From Mytilus galloprovincialis (Eukaryota > Mollusca > Bivalvia > Mytilida > Mytilidae): 64,000 bases of DNA. Position numbers and translations under genes: made by a program. Below, piece after piece: positions 54,694 to 64,000 of this stretch. The notes beneath the pieces were generated by a model that worked only from the letters and a program-made list of their open reading frames with translations, ran no database searches and was not told the DNA's origin. Every line of letters starts with the position of its first letter. Position 1 is the stretch's first letter. Location: positions 57,007,560 to 57,071,559 of the forward strand of contig NC_134839.1 in assembly GCF_965363235.1 (NCBI RefSeq), read 5' to 3'.

Positions 54694-55202
54694 AAATTAG
54701 TTTTGGAATCTCTCTCTTAATAACACATGATAAATTCTGAAAACAAGGTGTCTAAGTATGTAAACGTATGTCTAAAATTGAGAATTTTTGTTAGTTTATT
54801 CTTTTTTTAATGATCAGTAATTTGTAACAGTGAAAAAGTTAACCTGGCCTATATAAATAAATTTTGATCAGCTGGTCAACTGTTAGTAATCAAATCTTCG
54901 ACTGTTCTTTTCTTTCATGGTCATATATGTTATAATCCTGGTACCTTTGATAACTATGTATGTTGTATATGGACATATGTATAGGAAAATCTCTTTTTTA
55001 GTAAAAGTTCTATAACTATGTTTAAACTTGCTTTAATAGTCAAAAGTTTTACACTTCGAATCCATTAATTTCTAAGCAGATTTAAGCTAGAATGTTCTGC
55101 ATTCAATTTCTTGTTAATGCAGAATGTTCAGTATTTTTGTCGATTGTACAATCAATAACAAAAATAACAAAAAATGTTCTAATTGTTTGACTCAAACCTT
55201 TT

Positions 55203-55240
55203 TTTTATGTTTTATGTTTTATGTTTTATGTTTTACGTTT
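55203..55240. repeat. Short tandem repeat (TTTTATG)n
   Basis: Four to five copies of the 7-mer TTTTATG in direct succession, the last altered to TTTTACG. Confidence 0.85.
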
Positions 55241-55289
55241 GTCAGTTTGTATTATTGAGTTCTTTTGCTTTCAACTTGAACAATAATGT

Positions 55290-55760
55290 TTGACATGGTT
55301 GTCCTGATCTTTGGTCCGAGAACACAATTATTTCGTAGTGCATTTCTTTTAGAACATAAATGAAAATAAAAAAAAATCCCACCTGCGCTTTCTCAAAGAA
55401 ACTTTTACAGTGTGTTGTACTACTTTTGGGACAAATTATATCAAAATTATAGAAAACTTCATCGCCTCTAACTCAAAATATGGACAATTTTATGTTTAGA
55501 GCGTCTTGAAATCTTTTGACAGCTTCCGAAGTGCTAATTTTCAACCTTTTTCAGCTGGACCAAATCACTACTTTCCTTTAAAATTCTGGACCCAAATGTT
55601 TTTAGTGTAATTTCACCCCCATACTTGCAATTTGAGGCAATAAACATGGAGGAATAAATATGTAAGGGGTATAAAAATTAATGGCAAGTAACCCACTGTC
55701 AACACTAGGGACTATATTCGTGAACAACGAAAAACAAGGGACGGTCTCGGACCATGTGCA
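55290..55760 (+). repeat. Dispersed repeat block, inverse of 21.33-21.80 kb
   Basis: GGTCCGAGAACACAATTATT, AACTCAAAATATGGACAATT, TCTTTTGACAGCTTCC, CAGCTGGACCAAATCACTA and GGCAAGTAACCCACTGTCAA are the reverse complements of words at 21340-21790. Confidence 0.7.
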
Positions 55761-55769
55761 TGGATAAAA

Positions 55770-55985
55770 GAGAGGTGAACGATACCAAAAGGAAAATCAA
55801 GAGCACAAATCAAAAACTGACGACGCCATGGACAAAAAAGAGAAAGGACTAAAAGACCAAAAGACAAACATTACATATAACAAAACAAAACAAAACAAAG
55901 AGAACATACAATTGAAAAAACGCAAACTCAACCAAAAACCGGATGTGATCGTAGGTTCCCCCGAAGCGGAAGTAGATAATCAGGA
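55770..55985 (+). repeat. Dispersed repeat block, direct copy at 63.39-63.60 kb
   Basis: GTGAACGATACCAAAAGGAA, AACTGACGACGCCATGGAC, AAAAGACAAACA, CAACCAAAAACCGG and GTGATCGTAGGTTCCCCCGA match 63397-63570 in order. CCATGG lies within a repeat and does not start a gene. Confidence 0.65.
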
Positions 55986-58780
55986 TTAGTTGTTTCTATA
56001 AGTAAAGTAGCTATTCAATATATACTTCTTATGATAACAAATATATAATAGGTCCTATCGTTCGTTATAGTTGAAGAAGAAAAATATCTAAAAAGGTTAG
56101 CATGAATTTTCTGTTATTTAAAGTAGGCGTAAAATATTGATCAGTTATAGCGAAAGCTTTAAAATGTTAACGTTTAGATATTTTAATGTTTTAGATATAA
56201 GATTGATCATAAAGTTCAATTCATTGTAATGAAGTCTAGAAAAAGATGGGCATTCGTACTCCTATGGCTATCTGTAGAGATGAAATGAAAATACATAAGC
56301 ATTCTTGCATGGCCGGGTAGAATTTGGACGTTGAATCCAATGATTCATGATGTGCGAGTGGAATATCTGGTATGCAAAAGAATCACTGTATTTTAATATA
56401 TCTTCATATTATATACATTTTTTTTTAAATCTTAAATCCCGGTTCACACACTCTGAAGTCCCAAATTTGCCAGCCCAAATCAGTTAATGCAAATAACATT
56501 ATTAAGTTCGACGCGCCTATCTAGAATAATCTCCCCATGAACACCCAAACCAAAACATTTCAAATTTAAGGATATTTAAATATAAATAATTATTTGGAGT
56601 TATATGACCGAAAGTGAAGTAAAACGAACGACTAAAATCACACAAGGTCGGCCTGAGACTGAGAGAAACCCTGACATTTGATTCTTCATTTTTGAACGTG
56701 CTATTGAAGGCTAGTAAAAGTACATTACTATAACTTTGACTAAATGTTTGAAATGACCTTTACCTTATGTACATTTTGTACAATAATTTTTCTTTATTTA
56801 TATATGATATGGTCCTCTGACAGTTCACATGGTATTTTTACTTCAGGTTACTTAAAACTATTTAGAACGTACCTTATATATGCAATACTAGTGTAAATAT
56901 CTACATGAAAAATTAAGCAGTGGAAGTAAACAAACATGAATTAATAAAAATTCTTAGTTTGCAATTGATACATAAAATTTGGATGCCATCGAAAACAATA
57001 CACAAACACGTATGTCTTTAAAGTTAAAACACAAACAAACAAAGAATCGACAAAAAACCACAACACATTTTAATAAAACAGCCCGGTATGGAAGTATATG
57101 CCGATAATACACGATTTCGCTACATAACTATGACTATGCAAGATATAATGCATGACTGAACTTGTATAACGTTTAAACACTATTGTGTTCTGTCCTTGAG
57201 ATTAGTAGAAATATGATAAATGACGAATATAGATATAGACAAAATGCATATAGCATGTAAATTATTTTAATTAAAGTCTTTTGTTTTATTTTCAATGACA
57301 CAAGCTTTTTTTGGGGATTTTACTGGGACAATATTTAACACAGAAGGTTGTTTAGTTTAAGTATTAAAAATCTGAGTTAATGACTAGTATTACCTTGTTA
57401 ACAGTCTTATTATGTGTAAGATACAGATATATCTTGTTGTTTGTTTGGAGTGATGGTTATACATATTTTACATATTATTTGTCAGAAAGTATCAACAATA
57501 TATTTACGAATATTCAATAAGGAAAGCAAATAAGACAATCATCCATTTAAGACCAAAGGGTAAAATGTGAACATATTAGAGCGCACCTTATATATATGTA
57601 ACAATGAGCAAAACATATGCATTTAACAAGGTCCCCTAATGAAAACAGATATTAAAACAATTCAAATAAGAATAACAACGGTCTTACATTTGCTATAACA
57701 ATAAGAATATAGCAAAAACTATCCCCTACAGAACCCAATGACATCCACTTGATTTCAATCTTCTGGCTTGAACCAAGCATGTAAATAATAGAGAGGGTTA
57801 ATAATACTCGTTAGCGTTTAAACCTCTCTTAACCTGGAACAATGATATGTCAACCCAACATAGAAGCAAACTATTCAAAGTTTTGAATGGAAAGGACTGA
57901 ATCGATCAGATCGATACTCAGCCCAAATCCAAGATAACAAAAAAAGGCAGGTGAAATTAAATATCGATCAAAAGATCGGTACTCACAATCTTTTATATTT
58001 AGATATGAGTAACAGCTTCACCAAACAAAATAGTTTTGCTACAAAATGAACAAAGACTGTGCAAATTCTCTTTTGTTATAGCTTTTGCTCATATTAATTT
58101 TGACCAAAATCTATTCATTTAATGGGCATTTAGTGGCGGAAGGGAGATAACTGTAAATCAAAATAACTAGAACATGTCTACCCACAAAAAATTGCTGACA
58201 CATCTCTCTTTATTTTGTCAAAACTATTAATGGAAAAAAACGCCAAAAAAAAAATGCATTTAACATAAGAATAATTGTTCATGATACTAATTAATAACCC
58301 CTTATTTGTTTAGATTGGCACATGTAGGATAGTGACATGTTGAACTTAATACTAGTTTCAAATATTCTGCTTTTATCCTAAAATCCACGAATGTCCCTGG
58401 TGGTATTTGTTTGTTCTTATCCTTGCTCAAAGCCGCGCCTGTGGTTTGTAGAGTTCTAAATCATCTTTTGTACAATTTTCATCCACTCACTTATCCCTTA
58501 CCAATTCATAACTCTAAAGTCTAAAAAGAACAGATAATGTATTGGTAAATGTTTATTGTTAGTCTATATATATAAGTAAGTGTGTGTGTATATATAGTTC
58601 ATGGTACCGTACAGATCATACAGACTAATTTTATATACACATTATCAACATTACCATGATTGAGAAAAATGAGGTAAAATATGAGACATTTTTCATTTTT
58701 AATACTATTGTTGTTCTATATAGGAACTTTTAGTAAATATATAACTAATTTCCGCTTTTATTGGTTTTTGTACTTCCTTC
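55986..58780. other. Intergenic upstream of locus B, no gene recognised
   Basis: AT-rich. Contains the block 57020-57400 that resembles 48960-49085 plus 50640-51000, i.e. the same sequence without the intervening repeat and Tc1 insertions. Otherwise no structure was recognised. Confidence 0.4.
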
Positions 58781-58790
58781 TGTTGAAGAC

Positions 58791-58797
58791 TATATAG
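58791..58797 (+). promoter_or_regulatory. Putative TATA box of locus B
   Basis: TATATAG, 46 bp upstream of an ATG at 58837 and about 30 bp upstream of a pyrimidine-flanked TTCACA near 58821 that could be the initiator. This is the best core-promoter candidate before the LRAT exon, but no transcript evidence is available. Confidence 0.35.
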
Positions 58798-58836
58798 GGA
58801 CGAAGATTTATTCTTGCGTATTTCACAACACAAATC

Positions 58837-58843
58837 ATGGGAG
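58837..58843 (+). CDS. Locus B exon 1 (tentative): ATG GGA G
   Basis: ATGGGAG is followed by GTATCG, a possible donor. Splicing in phase 1 to the second AG of the acceptor region (exon starting at 59745) would give MGEDIDEITRRLEKFNPNFF. The first AG (59736) would need a phase-2 donor that was not found. A seven-base coding exon is unusual, so this is only one possible start; another upstream exon may exist. Confidence 0.25.
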
Positions 58844-59736
58844 GTATCGAAATATAAATCTTACAAAAACGGTTCGAAAAACGAAGTAAGGAGATATTTC
58901 ACTCAGACTTAACGAGAAATATTACAAGAAGTAAACATCCATTTTATATGTAGGCGGTAAGGAATAAAACACTTCAAACGGAACTTTAATTCAATACTAT
59001 ATGTTTATAAAACATGTAAAATAAAATATGGGTCAACTGTGTACATACTATATGTATTACCTGGATAAAAACCGGGTTGATAGTAGAAGCCCGATTTTAG
59101 ATATATATATATGTGAATAATTTCAAGATATCATATAAAGTTAATAAATCAGTACCAAGTATGGAAAATGATAGTTGTTATCATTCGTTTGAACTTTTGA
59201 TTGTGACATAATTTCCCTAGCAGTCAAACGAAAATCTAAGGAAATAGATAATTTCTGAAAAATACCATTTCTCTCATCCTAATCATTATACAGCATTACG
59301 TTGTGAAAGAGATGACAATTTATTTACACTTTGTAGCCGAAAATATGTATTTTTGATACATTTTGTTTTGATTCGTGATGCCAAACTGTTCGATTGGCCC
59401 CTTTTTCAAAACTCCAGGAAGAAGTATTAACGATAGCCATTAAACTGTTGTTATATATTTTTCAAACAAAGTAGTCTATGTGAGCTGAAAGAAATATTAA
59501 AATCCCTGAATGTTTGTAGTTGCACATTAAACAATTGAGTTGATATCAAATGTTTAATAAGTCGTGTTTAAGTGATTTCCAGACCTCGTTTTAATCTACC
59601 AAAGGAATAAACTGTTCCAAATTGCTCATTACTAGTTCTTTAGTTTTGCTAATTTTCTCACCAATGATATACGGCCTTTGCTTATGCTTTCCTATGGTTT
59701 TCATTTAACATTTTGAATATTAATATTTTTTGACAG

Positions 59737-60940
59737 CAACGAAGAGGATATAGATGAAATAACAAGACGGCTGGAAAAGTTTAATCCAAATTTCTTTCAA
59801 CGATCACCATCGTCCGAAACTGTTAGATCAAGTTTTCGTGAACAACAAATTACAACTACGACAAACCAAGAGTCAGCACCGATAGAAACAATCAAAAACG
59901 AAAGCGAGATTTCAGAAGCATGCATACAATGCATAACGCCAATTCCAGCTCTTTCATGGAAAGACATTTATCCAGGGGACCATATCATCTTTGCAGGTAG
60001 AATATACGACCATCACGCTATAGTAGTTTACAAGTATCCAATAAATGAAGCGGATGACACTAAAGTATGTCTTGAATTGGTTCATGCAACAAATACGGCA
60101 ACTAAGGCTTTCATGGCTAGCTTCCATCCATTTGGCAATAAAGCAAAGTTAAGAAAGATGAAAGAAGAAGTAGATCTTACCAAAAGTAAAGTCATGATTT
60201 ATGTATACCAGAATACTATTAAACACTTTAATTCAGAGGAGATAATAAAAAGAGCCATTGCTGAAGCAGATGCAGATGCCGAAGGAGGAAAAGGTGAATT
60301 TGTGTATGATCTTTTTGTTAATAACTGTGAGCATTTTGCTACCTGGTGCGTTACCGGTCAAAAATTAAGTTTGCAAGTGAGAAAAGTCGGCATGATTGTG
60401 AAAATGTTTTTTAGAAACGGATTTCGAGGAATAAGCGACGAAAATCAACGAAATGAAAAAGAATTCAGGAGTGGTATGCTCTGTAAAACATGTTATGAAA
60501 GAAATAAACAATTACTTTGTGCAGAGAAAACGACAATTCAGAATAAAAATCATGTTCAAATTGGGGAAATTATAATGTATAGCTATTATAATTTGTGGCA
60601 CTGTGCTGTCGTATTAGAAATAATCGAAACTACAGAAAAGGAGGTTCGGTGTAAAATAGCGCACTATGCGTTTTGTGGTTTTTGGAAGCATCGAACAATA
60701 CAAGAGGATCCACTACCGATACCATTGGATGGTTCAATGTTTGTGATAACGTATTCCGAGGAATACAATGTATATGAACCTCAGGAAGTTGTCAAAAGAG
60801 CACGTAGCAGAATTGGAGAACAACTGTTTGCATTCTTTTCAAACGATTCAAGTCAATTTGCTCGATGGTGTAAACTGAAATTACACCGAGAAGATGAGAA
60901 AAATACCAAAAAGACAACACGTATTAGTTTCACAACTTAA
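59737..60940 (+). CDS. Locus B main exon: tandem LRAT-domain (H-rev107/PLAAT-like) protein
   Basis: After the acceptor TTTTTTGACAG the frame is open for 400 codons to TAA at 60938-60940. About 70 polar residues (NEEDIDEITRRLEKFNPNFF...) precede LRAT domain 1: WKDIYPGDHIIFAGRIYDHH, AIVVYKY, LELVHATN and FVNNCEHFATWCVTGQ. The His at 60011-60016, the second His at 60083 and Cys at 60326 fit the papain-like His-His-Cys triad of LRAT and H-rev107 acyltransferases/phospholipases, which act on phosphatidylcholine or retinol. After a CxxC-containing linker (CKTCYERNKQLLC), domain 2 follows: IGEIIMYSYYNLWHCAVVLE, CKIAHYAF and SNDSSQFARWCKLKL; both His remain but Cys, Glu and His of NCEHF become Ser, Ser and Gln, so it is probably inactive. 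No C-terminal membrane anchor is seen; the end is Lys/Thr-rich. The start lies in an upstream exon. Confidence 0.85.
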
Positions 60941-60987
60941 TTCAAATCTTGTTCTATCTTTATCGTTTTCCATCAGCGACGAATGTC

Positions 60988-60993
60988 AATAAA
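60988..60993 (+). terminator. Polyadenylation signal of locus B
   Basis: AATAAA 48 bp after the stop codon, followed at 61005-61020 by a T/G-rich GTGTATATATTGTTT stretch suitable as downstream element. The 3' UTR would be only about 70-90 nt. Confidence 0.65.
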
Positions 60994-61119
60994 GGCGAGG
61001 AGACGTGTATATATTGTTTAAAATGTTAATGCCGGAATACTGAACTATTTGGAAGTTTGGCAGATAGTACTAAAAATTTATGCTTAACGTGTTCCATACT
61101 TTCGTGTCTTAGTGATTAA

Positions 61120-61620
61120 AGTCATATGAAATGTGAAAAATGATGTTTATTCAATTTTTCCACCAAAGCATGTATATATCATAAACTTAGTCTTATGTGG
61201 AAGAATTTATAATTTTTTACGAATCGTATAATCGTCAAAAAAATTCCTCTCGTCTGTTATGATGTGAAAATATGACAGCTTATTAATTGTCGGGTTTTGA
61301 AGCCTTATTTTACTGATTTTCACCATATAGTAAACAACCAACAAAGAAGCGTGGATAATTAGCACGTGTATAACATGTTCAAATAAGATAAAAGTTTATT
61401 TCAATGAAAGACCCATGCGTATTGCGATCACCGGATTTTTACGAGAAAGGTCACACTTAGTGCACTGCAAACGGAAAACATGTTGTCGAATTGTTTACTG
61501 GAAGCAAACAATTAAAAAAAAAATCTTTTGAATGTGGACAAATTAAAGAATTTTCTTAAGGAAAAAGTAAATATACAAAGTTTTATAATACAAACTACCC
61601 ATGAGTTATAAAAAAATATA
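61120..61620. repeat. Dispersed repeat block, inverse of 42.29-42.76 kb
   Basis: ATATCATAAACTTAGTCTTA, CATGCGTATTGCGATCACCG, GATTTTTACGAGAAAGG and GAATGTGGACAAATTAAAGA are reverse complements of words at 42370-42740. It starts about 130 bp downstream of the locus B polyadenylation signal. Confidence 0.7.
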
Positions 61621-62159
61621 TACATAATTGTTTGTTTTTTTTTTTCAATTTGAAGTGACATATGGCCCTTAACATATATAATATGAAATATCGCAAAGAC
61701 GATAATTAAATGAATTAAAAAAGTTTAAAAAACTTAACGAACTCCAATGTAAATACAAAAAGAGTAAATCCTTTAAAAAAACCAAAAGTTATAAACCAAT
61801 AGACCTAGTTTAAAATGTTGTAATTTTCCTGACTTGGAACAAGCATTTCCCGACGGAAATGGTGGGTTAAAGTAACCCAAACCTGATTTTAAATGTAGCC
61901 AGTACCACTTGTATGACAGTTTTGAAAGGACCGTTATATTGTCAAAATTGAGTGAGCAATCCAAGCTGACATAATTGACACATTCCTCGTTTCCATACAC
62001 AATTCTATAGTTTGTTCACTAACAAGCTGGATACAGCAGTCAAAACTGTATAAACAAATATCGTAGTATATGTAGTGTAAAATATTCAAACAAGCGTATA
62101 AATTATAAAATTTAAAAATGACGTCAACATTTGTGGTAAATGGTAAATTTGACAAAGAG

Positions 62160-62620
62160 TTAAATCACAAAAATACTGAACTCCGAGAAAAATTCAAAAC
62201 GGAAAGTCCCTAATCAAATGGCAAAATCAAATGATAAAACACATCAAACGAATAGACAATAACTGTCATATTTCTGACTTGGTACAGGCATTTTCAAATG
62301 TAGAAAATGGTGGATTGAACCTGGTTTTATAGCGCTAAACCTCTCACTTGTATGACAATCGCATCTAATTCCGTTATATAACAACGATGTATGAACAAAA
62401 CAGACATAATCGGTAACATAGTCAAAATATGGTTACAGCAGTCATTATTGTGTTACAATCTCAAAACAAACATTTACAAAAAGCATCTTTCAAATAGTTT
62501 CGCGTGATTGCCGTCAGAAAATGTAAACGTCACATAGGAAGAAATGTTGTGATTTAATGTATACTCAAAACAATTATAATTTTAAATGTGGAATGATGGT
62601 ATGCAGGGTTAAAAAGTCAA
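62160..62620 (+). repeat. Dispersed repeat block, direct copy of 39.63-40.11 kb
   Basis: AATCACAAAAATACTGAACT, GATAAAACACATCAAACGAA, TGGTGGATTGAACCTGGTTT and ATAGCGCTAAACCTCTCACT; see the copy at 39625-40110. Confidence 0.78.
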
Positions 62621-62879
62621 AAGTTAAAGGCGACAACAAATATATTTTTGTCGATGAAATTAATGGTGTTATGATTCACGCTGTATTTCTTCAGGCAATA
62701 GGTCAACTAAACTGTAAAAGAGGCATGGAAAACAAACGACTGACCTGAATGCTGGGCTGTATTTTTTAATAAATAGGTTGTAATAACAGTATTAATGATT
62801 CTTTTAAATATTTAATACGAAAAAATCTAACCAACACTACAGGACAAAAGACATATATACAATTGTATGTAATAACAAT

Positions 62880-63115
62880 GATAATTGTAATGATTTTATG
62901 GTTCTCATCATGCCTGGAACTAAATGTATTTGATTTTTATAGAATGAAGATAATAACACCTATCTGAACTTTTTTAATGTTTCCTTTTATTATATAAAAA
63001 TGTTTTTCTGTTACAAATCATGATGTATTGTTCTATGTGTACATGTTATGCTGCCCATCAAGGGCCCTTGATTGGAATAATAAAAAAAATATTCTATATT
63101 CTATTCTATATACAA
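62880..63115 (+). mobile_element. Probable 3' end of a non-LTR retrotransposon (CR1-like tail)
   Basis: CTGCCCATCAAGGGCCCTTG, ATTGGAATAATAAAAAAAAT and then ATTCTATATTCTATTCTATA. A short-period ATTCT tail directly after such a hairpin-like GGGCCC word is typical of CR1/Nimb-group LINE 3' ends in molluscs, as I recall. Only the non-coding end is present; no RT is seen upstream. Confidence 0.45.
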
Positions 63116-63384
63116 TTGTAGATTAATTAATAGTATAAAATAAATTGACTGACCGTTCCGAAAGACAAGATTATACATAAGGATTATTATGAGAGTTTTG
63201 GAATCATAGTCGAGCAAATACTTCAAACTAAAAAATAAAAAAATAAATTGTGCAGTTGGCGGGTACCTCGTGTTAACCTTAGCTTACCGTCTTTTTATTT
63301 TAAATTTGTTCGTGTTACCATAATTTTATGTTTCTGTATCAAATTTGTAAGATGTATTTTTCAATTAAAGTGTTGTTTCTATCT

Positions 63385-63605
63385 GTAAAAGAGGGACGAA
63401 AGATACCAAAGGGACAGTCAAACTCATAAATCTAAAACAAACTGACAACGCCATGGCTAAAAATGAAAAAGACAAACAAACAATAGCACACACGACACAA
63501 CATAGAAAACTAAAGAATAAACAACACGAACCCCACCAAAAAACTAGGGGTGATCTCAGGTGCTCCGGAAGGGTAAGCAGATCCTGCTCCACATGCGGCA
63601 CCCGT
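63385..63605 (+). repeat. Dispersed repeat block, direct copy of 55.77-55.98 kb
   Basis: GACGAAAGATACCAAAGGGA, AACTGACAACGCCATGGCTA, CACGAACCCCACCAAAAAAC and GGTGATCTCAGGTGCTCCGG. A related reversed piece (GGAAGGGTATGCAGCTGTTA) is at 38050. Reading frames in this block are repeat translations. Confidence 0.65.
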
Positions 63606-64000
63606 TGTAACTTTCTTGTCTGTCCTTTGTTCGGCCAAAACAGTGTTTCTATTTCACGTTCGTAAAAGTTTGAGGGTTTAATATTTCGAATTTACCGATA
63701 TTTTATTAGTCATGAGGTGATGTCTTACGGTTAGGAAATAGAAGAACAGTTCATCAACGGACTTTAACTTTAATAACACGACGATTATATATTTTAGTTT
63801 AGTTCTTTTATTTCACTCTCTACTACATCTTAACTTGCAGTATCATAGCTTAAAGAATTATCAATTTCATTACAAAGCTAGTCGGTATATTTGTTGAAAT
63901 TATTTGGTGCCAATATGGAATAAATTTTCATACATTTTTAATAAGTTCTTAAAGTGTTATATTCATTCATTTCACGTTACAGTGATCAAAGAGGTGTTTA
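63606..64000. other. AT-rich right flank, nothing recognised
   Basis: No exon, TIR or tandem structure was recognised in the final 400 bases. Confidence 0.4.

Overview
The window is eukaryotic nuclear DNA: AT-rich, intron-bearing, dense in transposon debris and with no operon-like packing. Several dispersed repeats (the family with the core word ATGTGGTATGATTG, pearl/Helentron-like elements with ~160 bp internal units and GACGGACG runs, and RT fragments with GIPMGTNCAP and ADLF motifs) look like those of bivalve molluscs, most probably a mussel (Mytilus-like). That assignment comes from recall of repeat families, not from a search.

Two protein-coding loci can be supported. Locus A is on the minus strand, starts near 32.85 kb and runs leftward for about 29 kb, probably past the left edge. 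Eleven exons with GT/AG borders and mutually compatible phases can be read, plus a weaker twelfth. They give a signal peptide, an SUEL/rhamnose-binding-lectin-like domain, a thrombospondin type 1 (TSP1) repeat, an unassigned cysteine-rich module, a second TSP1 repeat, an unassigned module with a W-x-F...VWR...VVG...IGW signature, and then cadherin-like sequence. This is a secreted or cell-surface adhesion/recognition protein. Locus B is on the plus strand at 58.8-60.99 kb. It encodes an LRAT/H-rev107-type (NlpC/P60-like papain-fold) protein with two tandem LRAT domains. The first has the His...His...NCEHF signature; in the second the catalytic Cys is replaced by Ser.

Nearly everything else is mobile or repeated DNA. 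At 1.9-3.1 kb there are two adjacent tandem arrays. The introns of locus A (4-32 kb) hold a 60-bp-arm foldback, a 790 bp TIR element with a hAT transposase tail, a TTAA-flanked piggyBac-like element, several pearl-like elements, a Harbinger-like 1.3 kb TIR element containing a 63-codon ORF, and a nested pair of hAT-like MITEs. From 32.9 to 58.7 kb there is no convincing gene. That stretch holds RT fragments, a 5.9 kb TIR element with helically spaced subterminal repeats and elements nested inside it, a decayed Tc1/mariner element, and several repeated blocks in direct or inverted pairs.

The most notable points are the tandem LRAT protein with a degenerate second domain; the lectin-TSP1-cadherin-like architecture of locus A; three short elements sharing GAGG...CCTC ends, 6-bp target duplications and internal word arrays; and the 5.9 kb element with 21/24-bp spaced motifs. 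All exon calls come from reading by eye; no alignment or database search was run.
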